Shown here piece after piece: positions 11,341-21,058 of a stretch of DNA of 37,674 bases. The notes under the pieces are model-generated. The model was not told the origin of the DNA. It did no database searches and saw only the letters and a list, made by a program, of their open reading frames with translations. Positions within the stretch are counted from its first letter, which is position 1, and each line of letters opens with the position of its first letter. The translations under genes were made by a program, and so were the position numbers. The stretch comes from Phaeoceros laevis (lineage: Eukaryota > Anthocerotophyta > Anthocerotopsida > Notothyladales): positions 103,048 through 140,721 of the forward strand of contig JBNGIQ010009372.1 in assembly GCA_049999765.1 (NCBI GenBank). Reading direction: 5' to 3'.

Positions 11341-13414
11341 TTCAACTACTTCGGCTAGCTATTCTATTTAACTGTAATTAGGGGCAGCCAGACCCCTCGG
11401 AGATGAAGATTCTTTCTATGCAGCCAAGGCTTATCCAGTTCTTTGTTTCAGCAGGGTTGGCAGCATGTCGATTCTCTGGTGTTGTGTAAGGTCATCTGAG
11501 GAGCGCAGGAACTGTGTGAAGTTGCACAGAACGAGCTTTGTAGATAAGAGGTGGTCATTCAAGGCAAAGCCGATGTATGAATACCTGTGCTACCGTCGAA
11601 TAAGTAGAGCACTGTGGGGCTACAATTGTGAGAGTTTTGGAGTCTGGAATGGCGGATGCTGTGCCCATTTGGACACTGGACCGAGATTTCTATTTAACGG
11701 CAGGCGCAGTTGATTCAAGCCCTCTCTGCAAAAAGCTGTAAGAGGCAAGCAAGCATGCTGGGAGTTTTACCTAAGGTGGAGTAACTTCCGTTTGGTCAAG
11801 AGACTATGAAGTGGCGGTATCGAGACTCGGAAGCAAATGCGACGAGGTTGGCTACGCGATGACGGAGCGAGCTACAATGTGCATATTTAAGTTCTTTCGT
11901 CCATTTTTATTAGACATTTATTTGCTCTCCAATAAGGTGCTGAGCATCTACTGTCAGTCTAGAGTAGTTGCCTAGCAAGTGATACGGGAGCCAGAACGAG
12001 GCCTTGTGAAACTCCGAATTCAAGTTTTTTGTCGGTCAGCTTTTGTTGGTTTGGTCTGGCCGGATGTTTGCCACCTTGTCTTACTCGACCCGCGTGCAAT
12101 GTGTGCCTTACTTCTGGAATTCATCATTGAATCGTCAAACTCAGTCAAGTCCCGCTTGCTGCATCGTTGTAGAAGGAGAGCTTTACGACGTGCTTATGGA
12201 TCCATTGATCCATTAAGGCCACACGCCATGTGAGAGGTGATCACTTCGATACAATGCGAGACGTCCCGTGAGGAGCGCTCATCGTCCACTTCACACTGTG
12301 CAAAAGTCGGCCTTGTGTGAAGTGTATTGCCTTTATACGTTCGCCTTTGTAACCTCGACCCTTCCGGTATATTGGGCTATTTTGGTGCATATTCGTGGCC
12401 TGACATTTCGCCACATGTGTGATACGGAAGTACCACTTCAATCACAATAAACACACTTCTTCTTCTTCGTGCATTTTGACGAAATGACTAAATGACTACC
12501 CGAGTCACCACCCCTGTGCGGTTCACGGGATTGGCAGTACGATTGCGGCTTTCGTTCCTTAGGCGAAATCACATGCGCATCTGGATTGTGTAACAGGCGA
12601 CCAATTTTGGCTGCCTGCTTTCTAGCATGATACTGTAAGCAAAGTGTGACGGTGGGCGAACACAGGATCATGGGATCTGCAGAACCCAAAGGAAAGCAAA
12701 GCAGGTTGGGTAAATCAGCGGCATCGGATGTTACAACAAACAGGGGACCGAAAAATGTGGCCGGTTAAAGCCGTCTCGTCTGCAGGCTTCTGTTCCACCC
12801 CTCCTGGCTGTTCCTGGTGGCTGTTGCACTTGCACTTGCAGGTGCTCTGGAACATTTGGACCTGCGCCGCACTTGGTTGGCGCTGGGCCTTAGTCCCACG
12901 CCGCTTCTGCCGGTCTCATCTTCATATTACCCTTGCAGCGCGCAGCTTGTCGGTAGGTCGTTTGTTTTTTGCCCGCTCATCCACCGATTGTGGATCTTGC
13001 GCTGCTGCTTGCTTGCAGCGGAGCGGGGCGGGACGGGACGGGGGAGCGTGAAGCGAACAGGGTGTGGACTCAAGAGCAGAAGCGTCTTCTTGGAGCGCAG
13101 CCGGATGGAGTGACTGACGTGCTCGGCGCGCGGAGATGAGCGCACGCACCACTCAGTTGCGCACAGCTGCTGCCAGTCAGACTAGGACCATTCTCTTCAG
13201 CGGGAGCAGCAGCAGCTGTCGGTGTTGCTGCTATTGTTTCTGTGGCTTGGATTGTACCGGCCTCAGAATTTGCCATCCCAATCCGATCCGTTTGGACCCA
13301 AATTGGTTGCAGCAGCTGGTAGTTCAATCATCACCCTGGTGACGCGCGTGGATGCGCGCGCTGCCTGCGCAGACCACGGAGAGATTCCTGGCTGGGAGCA
13401 AATTCGGGTGGATC
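11341..13414. other. CESA 3' region and DCN1-like 5' region
   Basis: No gene recognised. An AATAAA hexamer occurs at 12446-12451, over 1 kb after the CESA stop, so it may not serve CESA. Open frames at 11465-11713 and 12728-13051 have no recognisable domain. The part nearest 13415 is probably promoter and 5' UTR of the next gene. Confidence 0.5.
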
Positions 13415-15518
13415 ATGAGGAGGTCATCCTCGAGAAGGACCTCCGGGGTGGTCCCTGCTGCGGGCACCACCTCCTCAGGTACTCCTCTTTGGTTTTTATC
13501 CTCCGCCTTGCCAGTTTTGCCGCAATTCAAGTCCAAGCATGTCCTTGAAAAAATGCGTCCTTTGTTGTCACTCTACTTGCCATGTCTGCAAGCTTCTTTG
13601 GTTTCCATCGCAGCACGTGCAGCACAATTCACTCGAGCTGCGCTGTGCCGAAGTCGATTGTACATTGTCTGTTGGTTAGGTTGGAATTGTGGCTAACGGC
13701 AGGTCATAGCATGTCCAGTAGTCCGGCCCTTTCCTGATTGGTCGCACTGGCACTACCGTGGTGTGCACAAAGGCAAAATCTGCGTGTTGCAGACTGATGT
13801 GTTGGTGTGGTTCTTGTTGTGGTAAATGTGCAGCAGTCCTAAAATCATTCCGCTTGCTAACTTTTGTCAACAAATTCTTAGTGTAGCAGTCAGGGCATTG
13901 TTAAGGACTCAATGACTTGGTTCAACATTGGGATATTCTGTATGTCCTCCAGTTTGTGGGTCGGGAAAGTTATGCTCTGTGACATCATCTGAAGCTGGCA
14001 TTGATCTGGTCAAGGAAAAGGGCCCTGACATACTGATCGATTCTGAGCAGGTGCTTGAACTGAAGTCGTTGTACAACCCTCTTGCAGGTTCTGGTGGCAA
14101 AGCAGCAGCCAAAGAGCTGGAGAAGATTGACTCCCTGTTTGCCCAATATGCTGAAAAGAATGACGAATCTTGTATAGGGTGAGATGATGATCAACTAAGT
14201 AGGGTTTCCAGCTTGCATCTGCTGAACTTGTTGGTCTTCCTTGTCATATGGGCATTCAAGGTGGAAAATGTTGACATACAAGTGTTTTTTGTCACAGTCC
14301 GGAAGGTATTGAGGCATTGTGTCAGGACCTTGCTGTACCACCGACTGACATACGGATCCTACTTCTGGCCTGGTACGTTGCCCCTTAAGTGTGACATGTC
14401 CAAGGATGCAGTCATTCTGAGCCTGATCGGAGTGTCTTTGTGGCAGGAAATTGCAGGCAGCAAGACAAGGTTACTTCACGTCGGTAAGTGGCAGCTCTCC
14501 TCTGCCATGGCCATTCAATATCTTGGGCGTGCCTGTCAAGAGTGGGACAGGCTTCCAGCCATTTGTTCACCAAGTTGTTTGGATGAAACATAATTATGCA
14601 ACTACTATTTGCAGGATGAATGGCGTCGTGGTCTAAAGGCAATGCGTGCTGACAGCATTGACAAGATTAAGAAGGCTCTTCCAACATTGCAGCAAGAGGT
14701 GCCATAGTGCTCAGACTTCTTAGTTGCTTAGAGAGGCTTGAACTTGAGTGGGTTTGGAACGCCATGTGTTTGGAATCAAAACACTCTCATTTGGTTGTCT
14801 CCCCTTACTTCATGTTCATTTCACTTGTAGGTGACAGACCCACTGGTGTTCAAGGAGTTCTACACCTTTGCATTTCAGTACTGCTTGACAGGTAGAGTCA
14901 ATTGCACTTCTTTGAACTTTGTTTTTTGGATGCTTCGAATGTTCACGAGGTTGTGTTCTCCATGGTACTTTGCACTGTCTCCGAGGAGTTGGATTGTCTT
15001 AGGCGCAATGTGTTTTTCTTGACAGAGCCTAGACAGAAGACGCTGGATTTGGAGACTGCCTGCCAGATGCTCGAGCTGCTTTTGGGTGGTCGTCCACTTT
15101 TGTCATCCTTCACCCGATTTCTGCTGGTATTGGGCTATCCTTGCATTTCCTGGTCCTGGACTCGGGGCTATCACAATGAGAGCTGTTCAGGATACTTACC
15201 TCAGGCTACAGTGTAACACAGTCACATTGTTGTTTCTTGTGACTGCAATGCTGTCTGCATGCAGGAACAAACAGAGTACAAAGCCATGAATATGGACCAG
15301 TGGACAGGCTACCTTCGTTTCTGTGATGAGGTGACTTTGCGGGCACGCTTTGCTGTTTTTCGGACGTCCAGAGTGTTTTCTGTGGAGGTTTGCTAAGGGC
15401 GGTCCATGGTCTGCAGATAAGACCTGATCTGTCGAATTACGATGAAGACCAGGCTTGGCCACTGCTGTTGGACAATTTCGTAGAATGGGCGAGGAGGACA
15501 TCACTACCTTCCCCGTAG
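13415..15518 (+). CDS. DCN1-like: DCN1-like protein (DCUN1 domain), NEDD8 ligation factor, 9 exons
   Basis: DCN1-like proteins bind cullins and the NEDD8 E2 enzyme and promote cullin neddylation, switching on cullin-RING ubiquitin ligases. Inferred exons: 13415-13478, 14088-14178, 14298-14372, 14447-14483, 14615-14698, 14831-14891, 15026-15126, 15265-15330, 15417-15518. Frames join exactly to 226 aa, matching the roughly 227-aa Arabidopsis At1g15860 type. The start is supported by the M-R-R-S-S-S N-terminus shared with that family. The DCUN1/PONY domain covers about residue 35 to the C-terminus and includes [32 protein letters not shown] and the terminal L-L-L-D-N-F-V-E-W. No UBA domain is present. 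The first intron is the longest (about 610 bp), and an alternative in-frame acceptor at 13953 is possible. Confidence 0.95.
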
Positions 15519-15820
15519 TGTTTGAGTGTCAAAATCTGATGTGAATACTATGGCCAGCCAGCACTTACGAGGGACACCGTCTTGTTTTCGCAATGAAGAA
15601 AAATGATTGCCTTGGGGTATCATTCTTTTGGTCGTGAGAAAAAAATCGATGACACGGAATTCACCTCCGATTAATACGAATTCTGAATAGTAATTCTTCA
15701 GGAAATAACTGAAATACTGCATGGCACACATAGTAGACTAGCACAACCAGGAAGTTTAAGTGCAAGGCTACCACTACTATGACAGCAAATCCACGCGGCA
15801 AGTGGCAACCGTACTGTTAT
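15519..15820. other. Intergenic region between convergent genes
   Basis: About 300 bp between the 3' ends of the DCN1-like gene and the first Gnk2 gene. I see no gene or repeat. Confidence 0.6.
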
Positions 15821-16240
15821 TTATGGTACAGGTGTGATCGGCACATGAGGTTGTGAGTCTGCTTTCCTGTAAATTATGCTGCAACTTGGGTTGGCGATGC
15901 TAGCAGCGACAGAGAGTTTGCACAGGGACCTAAGGGACCCGCTGAGCACAAGCAGGCACCAGTTACAGCTAACCTCCCAGCAATAAGCCTCAGCGAAGAC
16001 CTCTCCCCGGGTAGTGGAGTACGAGTCCCCCTCCGCGCTGGGAGCATTGCGAATGACATCAATGAGAGCGTCCGTGAGGAAATCGGCGTAGTGGGAGTCG
16101 CTTTTGTACACCTCTGCGCCGCAGAAGTGACGCGTCTCGGGAGCGGAGCCCGAAGGCACAAGCGGCTGCTGGGCCGTGGTGAGCACAAAGATGGCGCAAC
16201 ACAGGAGCGGCAGCAGGATCATGGGTTGGCAATTGGCCAT
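15821..16240 (-). CDS. Secreted single-domain Gnk2 (DUF26) cysteine-rich protein, copy 1
   Basis: Single-exon 139-aa frame. Residues 1-24 form a hydrophobic signal peptide ending near T-T-A-Q. The rest is one Gnk2-homologous domain, the fold of the ginkgo antifungal protein ginkbilobin-2 and of cysteine-rich receptor-like kinase ectodomains. Six cysteines fit the domain's three disulfides: C40, C87, C92, C95, C107 and C120. The core reads CX4CX2C instead of the CX8CX2C of ginkbilobin-2, so the loop is shorter. No membrane segment or kinase follows, so an apoplastic protein is expected; a defence or lectin-like role is only family inference. It is the first of three same-strand Gnk2 loci. Confidence 0.8.
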   Translation of the reverse strand: MANCQPMILLPLLCCAIFVLTTAQQPLVPSGSAPETRHFCGAEVYKSDSHYADFLTDALIDVIRNAPSAEGDSYSTTRGEVFAEAYCWEVSCNWCLLVLSGSLRSLCKLSVAASIANPSCSIIYRKADSQPHVPITPVP

Positions 16241-17667
16241 TGTGTGTACACCTGCAGGTCACCGGCCGGTATACGTACATCTGTTAGCTGCTGACAATCC
16301 AACTTGCTGTGGAAACAAAACATGTCGTCAAGATTGCAACAAGAGTTACAAGTCGGTGTGGCATCCGAGATCACCCCGCGTAGTAAAGTCCTTCCTTCCG
16401 AGGTCACAAAAATGAGGGAGCCGGACAATGGCTGTACCACGTTTCAGGACCGGAAGACAGCTGGCATGGAGGGATGGAGATGTTCGCTGCACACTGAACC
16501 CAGCCAAAAGACTGCAAACAGTCAAATGCTTGCAAGCCTCCTGGGCACCACAGCTTTTGAAGGTGTCCTCCTTTGTTCCGGAGGGCTGCTTTTATCCAGC
16601 GTAGATAGCTTTCCGAGGTGAGAAATAGCCTTAGGAGCGAATCCTTGGGGCCCAACAAAAGTAGGCAACCTTGTTCAAGTGACCTCATTTTGGACGGGCT
16701 AGCGCTACTAGGCTGGCTGGTTGGCAGGCACTTTGTGGGATTTTGAGCCATCGTCCATGTAGTCCAGCCTCCGGTGTTTGTCACTGTTCACACTGGCGCC
16801 TCACAAGTACCCAAGTACTGGTACTTCGACACTGTGCTGACACGCCGTACTTCTCAGGAAAGCTGTATGTGTAAGAGTCACATGCAATCTATAGATACAT
16901 ATAGGGACACAGATGAAGCTTTTTGGAGCAAGTTATTAGCTTGGGTTTTTAGGCCATATGGCCTTCCCAAAAAGGTGCTTGTCATTCAGATCCTGCCGTC
17001 AGATGTCACAGCATGTTGGTTGATCAGAAATTCAGACTGGCGAGATTCAGACTGGCTTGAAGCAGCTGCACGCACAAAATTTAGGCAACAAGTTTGGGAA
17101 AGACCGGTGTTGGAACCCCAAGAAGCTGAAATCCAAGGCAACAGGAGCAAATCTTGCAAGTGGATGGATCGTGCTCGGTACCCACGCTAGAGTGGGTATC
17201 AAGCATGATTTTCTTCTCCTTAGAATATTCGGCTAAAGTTAGTAGTGTTTGAGAGACCAGGTGGAACCGGAACCTGCTAGTTAATAGTACAAAGTTCCAA
17301 ACTTCAATCCGTTTTAATAAGGGTTTATGGGCACACTGCAAGTGACTGCTTTGCTGATTAAAAACACTTCAGGCCGTACAGTGTGAACTTGACTTCGCTC
17401 TCCAAAAATGCAGTGAGCTGGTTACACAACCCCAGCGCCCACACACAATTTTAAGGGCATTTTGCTGTTTTGCTGTGTGCCGATTTTGAATGTTCAGCAC
17501 AGCTCCTACGAGATTAGGAGTTTTTACTTCTTCCCACGCGTCGTCCATTTGCTATTGTTTGCAAAGCCTAGGTTTGTGATGAGCAACGTGTTACCTAGTG
17601 CATGCAGCAGTTCTAAACAGATGGTTTGGCGAAAAAAAGTAAATGTAGCAGTACTCTCATCAGATTG
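16241..17667. other. Spacer between Gnk2 copies 1 and 2
   Basis: Presumably the promoter of copy 1 and the 3' flank of copy 2. Open frames at 16304-16621 (plus), 16404-16784 (minus) and 16774-17190 (plus) show no domain I recognise. A short direct repeat ATTCAGACTGGC occurs at 17029 and 17044. Confidence 0.5.
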
Positions 17668-18144
17668 TCAGCGCAATTTGGTGTACTCGAGGCTGCAGCC
17701 ATTTCCATCAGCAACAGCGTCCACCGAGTATTGACAACGAGTGCGGAGCTCCTCTGCGCATGCCCTGGCGTAGAGGCAAGAGCGGCATTCGTACTCGTTC
17801 TGCACCGCCTCTGCCGTGCAATTGCCCGCCGCAAACACCTCCGGTTCCAGTGATGCAGGAGCGTAGGTGCTGTAGGAGAAAGTGGGGCTTCGTGGCGCAT
17901 ACTACACAACACTTGAAACAACTTCCTGAACATAGTGAGCGTAGTCCAGACTGAGCTTTTCGGCAGGAACAGACAAGATGCAGGTCATAGCAGCCGCTGC
18001 TGGAAGAGGCGCCTTCATCAACAGCCGGATGGCAAGAAGCTGATTGACAAGACTGATCATCAACGCCATCGTTATGATCAGTAAGCCGCTAGCCTTACGG
18101 AATATCAATGTTGAGCAGCTTTTCAAACAGCAGCAGATGGCCAC
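17668..18144 (-). pseudogene. Gnk2 (DUF26) gene interrupted by an in-frame TAG, copy 2
   Basis: One continuous frame of 159 codons encodes a hydrophobic N-terminus and a Gnk2 domain, but codon 81 (17904-17902) is TAG. The domain continues in the same frame beyond it to a natural stop at 17668-17670, with cysteines at about C55, C109, C120, C123, C129, C137 and C150. The core is CX10CX2C, and C129 is one cysteine more than the usual six. Aligned with copy 3, the TAG sits where copy 3 has W58 (V-L-W-D-A-P against V-V-stop-Y-A-P), so one TGG to TAG change would explain it. Alternatives are a sequencing error or an unseen intron. Confidence 0.75.
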
Positions 18145-18621
18145 CAGGCTAGGTGAGCTTCAAAGCTGCTCTGCAGGCAACGACAGGTGCCGCTCAACAA
18201 ATGGTAGGGAACAAGGTTTTTCGGCACGCAGGCAGAGGTCCAGGTCTTCAAGTCTTCCAATTTATTCCACGAGGGCCTCTGCTGTTGCAACACATTTACA
18301 GTTGGGTTGTTTCGAGACAAGTTTGCAAGAAGTTAACGTTGTCCAGATGAACTGTTCATTTATAATCACTCAACTTATTTGTCTGATCAACCAGGGATAA
18401 GGGCCCTCTTTTCCACTTGGATAGGTGATTTTTTCCTTATCGCAATGCGCGAAAGGTACATTGGTCCAAAATACCGTGACGTTGGGTTTTCTCGAAGTAC
18501 CACAGCGATCCTCTCTATCGCACGTGTGGCCCGATTGGACCCAACAAGCACATTAGTAAAGCTTCTTCTTCATTCTTCACATATGTTTACTACTGGCTAG
18601 GATAACCATCTATGATATGCC
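18145..18621. other. Spacer upstream of Gnk2 copy 2
   Basis: No recognisable gene. Open frames at 18044-18400 and 18379-18600 (plus) show no domain. The stretch runs into the 11-bp satellite. Confidence 0.5.
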
Positions 18622-18741
18622 ACAATCTCTTTGCAATCTCTTTGCAATCTCTTTGCAATCTCTTTGCAATCTNNNNNNNNNNTCTCTTTGCAATCTCTTT
18701 GCAATCTCTTTGCAATCTCTTTGCAATCTTCTTTGCAATCG
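18622..18741. repeat. 11-bp tandem array (CTCTTTGCAAT)n containing an assembly gap
   Basis: Near-perfect head-to-tail copies of CTCTTTGCAAT on both sides of ten Ns at 18673-18682. The right end degenerates to TCTTCTTTGCAATCG. The gap lies inside the array, so its true length is unknown. Confidence 0.97.
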
Positions 18742-18782
18742 TTTTTCGCTTCACCAGCATGTGCACCACTCTGCTGCCTGAA

Positions 18783-18841
18783 GCACTTTGTCTCAAGGAA
18801 TGGGTCACTTCAGGCACTTTGTCACAAGGAATGGGTCACTA
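18783..18841. repeat. 31-bp direct repeat, two copies
   Basis: GCACTTTGTCTCAAGGAATG at 18783 recurs at 18814 with one change; the period is 31 bp. It lies just after the 11-bp array. Confidence 0.9.
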
Positions 18842-19045
18842 ACGGTGACTAACCTCACACTCTGTCTCAGCCAGCAACTGGTATTCAGGACTGAATGTTC
18901 CAGCACATGCTGGTGCTAGCTAGCTTGTCATCTGCCATTCTCTTTTTTTTGAGAGGTGGGTGACGACTTCAAACATCGCAAGAGATATTGAAGCTAGCAG
19001 AGCGAAGCTGATACGTACATATGTAGTAGTAGTAATGGGTGTAAT

Positions 19046-19131
19046 CACACCTTGTCGACTCCTCACACCTTCTCGATTCCTTGTAGTATAACATCCTCAC
19101 CTTGTCGACTCCTTGTAGTATAACGTCCTCA
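19046..19131. repeat. About 32-bp degenerate tandem repeat
   Basis: Two copies of a unit ending CCTTGTAGTATAAC(A/G)TCCT (19064-19097 and 19098-19129), preceded by a truncated third copy containing CACCTTGTCGACTCCT. No coding capacity is recognised. Confidence 0.8.
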
Positions 19132-19674
19132 CAGGCAGAGTGCTCGTCACAGATGATGAGCAATGTTGTACTATCTTTTACTCAGTTCTAGATATCACCT
19201 GAGCTCCAGGCTTTGGAATACTCTTGTGACTCCTATATATCATCCACCAGTGAGATATCAGCTACCTACACGTATATGGTAAGTTGGGGAACACTGCCAT
19301 TATATTGATTACCAGCAGCAGGTAGGTCTATCTGAAATTGGCCAATTACCAGCAATTTAGTGGCTTGTGAGCATCCAGACCTGACGAGAAGCATCAATAT
19401 CTGTGCTCTACAGTCCGTTTTCCTACATGATACAGATTGCTAGCTATAGATATCGCGCTTCTTTAGAACTCAAGTGCCTCACCTATAGGCTTCTTGAAAC
19501 CCTTAGGACTGTGGACAACACTAGTACTGGGTAGACATCCTCCTTCAAAGCAATATTACACCTTCAGAGCAGTATTACTTAGGTGTGACCTATTTGATAT
19601 CGGATGTGCCTCAAAATATTCAGAACGGATAGGAAGATTGGTAGCTTCGTGAAACTGTTTGTTATATAGCTTCG
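19132..19674. other. AT-rich spacer downstream of Gnk2 copy 3
   Basis: Nothing gene-like seen; several short TATATC-type motifs and partial repeats (CAATATTAC and CAGTATTAC near 19550-19577). Confidence 0.5.
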
Positions 19675-20103
19675 TTACTTGCTAGCCCTGTAGACATACT
19701 CGAACTTCACCTCGCACCCATCAGCAACAATGCTGGCAGAGGAGGATAGGTTACAGCGAGCACGGAGAGTGGAGGAGTTGCGGGCAAGGCAAGCCCGGCA
19801 GACCTCCGGATTCCGACCTTTGACGGACTCCCCGTCCAGTTGCCAGCACTTACCTTGTACACGGACCACAGGGTGCAAGGTCTTCGGAGCATATGATACG
19901 AAAGAAAGGTCGGAGCTTAAAGGAGCGTCCCACAGCACATCAGCCAATGCTTCTAGCACATAACCGCTATATGATGCCCCATCAATTGACCCTTCCAGAG
20001 CAGTGCAGCTCAGTTGCTCGGATGGCGGCAGCTGAGCAGCTGTGGGAATTACAAGGACCGCCATTGCAATCAAACTCATCATCATCCTGCCCACGCCCCA
20101 CAT
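19675..20103 (-). CDS. Secreted single-domain Gnk2 (DUF26) cysteine-rich protein, copy 3
   Basis: Single-exon frame. I place the start at the ATG at 20103 because it gives a 142-aa protein beginning with a signal peptide (hydrophobic M7-P20, cleavage near T-A-A-Q24). The frame stays open upstream to 20205, but that extension is charged and Cys/His-rich and would bury the signal. The mature part is a Gnk2 domain with cysteines at C33, C86, C102, C105, C117 and C130; the C86-C102 loop holds 15 residues, longer than in ginkbilobin-2. W58 and the Y-A-P element match the interrupted copy 2. Antifungal or carbohydrate-binding activity is possible by family but not shown here. Confidence 0.8.
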   Translation of the reverse strand: MWGVGRMMMSLIAMAVLVIPTAAQLPPSEQLSCTALEGSIDGASYSGYVLEALADVLWDAPLSSDLSFVSYAPKTLHPVVRVQGKCWQLDGESVKGRNPEVCRACLARNSSTLRARCNLSSSASIVADGCEVKFEYVYRASK

Positions 20104-21058
20104 TTCATCATGTCTGCAGAGCGCACACTCATGTCTGCACATTTTGTGGCTCAAGAAGTTCTCGTGAAGTTCCCTAGGTTGGTGTGGACACTGTGTACCG
20201 TGCACTGTGCAGGCATCTTGTTCTGTAAGCCTTTTAGGTGATCCTTTTATTCTAAAATTCTAAATACCTCTCTCACTAATTTCTATATCGGAAGTTACTG
20301 CTCAGCCACCCTACTTATGGCGAGTTAAGTTTTTAAAGTAACCAGCTTCCCCATCCTCAGTACGGCCACTTGATCAAGTTTCTATCTAAACTACAATTTA
20401 GAGCTAAATACCGGTAACTCCACTTCTAGTACCGCTGGCCAAATGTGGGAGCTACTAGCTGCAGGCGAGCTCAATGGCAGCCGCGTGGTACCTAGCAGCT
20501 GGCAAGCCCAGGAACCTGCCACCTATGTTGCGAACTCGTCCATTCATGGATCCGCAGGCCTAGGCACGACACAGATGCATTCCGCGAGCGGATCATGCAA
20601 CTGTACTGGTACAGTGTCTACTACTGCCCGAATAATGTCCTGGGCAACAAGCAAACATACTTATGCGATGTCCAGCCACCTGGGGACCTCTTGAAAATCT
20701 TGCCTGAGTCGTTCGGAAGCTCGCTAAGCAGGCATTCGAAGGCATATCACCTGAGAGGTAGACTGACATGATGAGGATTGCAGCGGGTAGCTTTGCCTGC
20801 TCATGGCGGCCACGTGGTACCGGTGTGCTCGCCTCCGATGCATTGCCAAACCTGGCTTCTGGCATGGTCGCCAACAGCTGTCACGCGCAGCTGCTCGGGG
20901 GCCGTGAAGGCCGTCGCGAAGAAGCTCCATTTAAACCCGCGGAGCCGAATCTGGCATCACCACTGTCATTGCCCTTCTTTGGCTTGAGCTTGCCTGCCCC
21001 TACCCCTTCTGCACCTCGTCCGCATCCGCACCGGCAAATTTACTCCGGAAGAGTCAGC
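20104..21058. other. Region between Gnk2 copy 3 and the dehydrogenase
   Basis: Shared upstream region of two divergent genes. It includes a plus-strand frame ending with TGA at 20768-20770 that stays open for about 95 codons without an ATG near its start, and an open extension joined to the dehydrogenase frame from 20768. Neither is recognised as a known domain. Confidence 0.45.

Noticed and set aside
18612-18842. Frames running through the 11-bp array and the N gap
   Set aside because: They exist only because the 11-bp unit lacks stops in several frames; the Ns make the translation meaningless.
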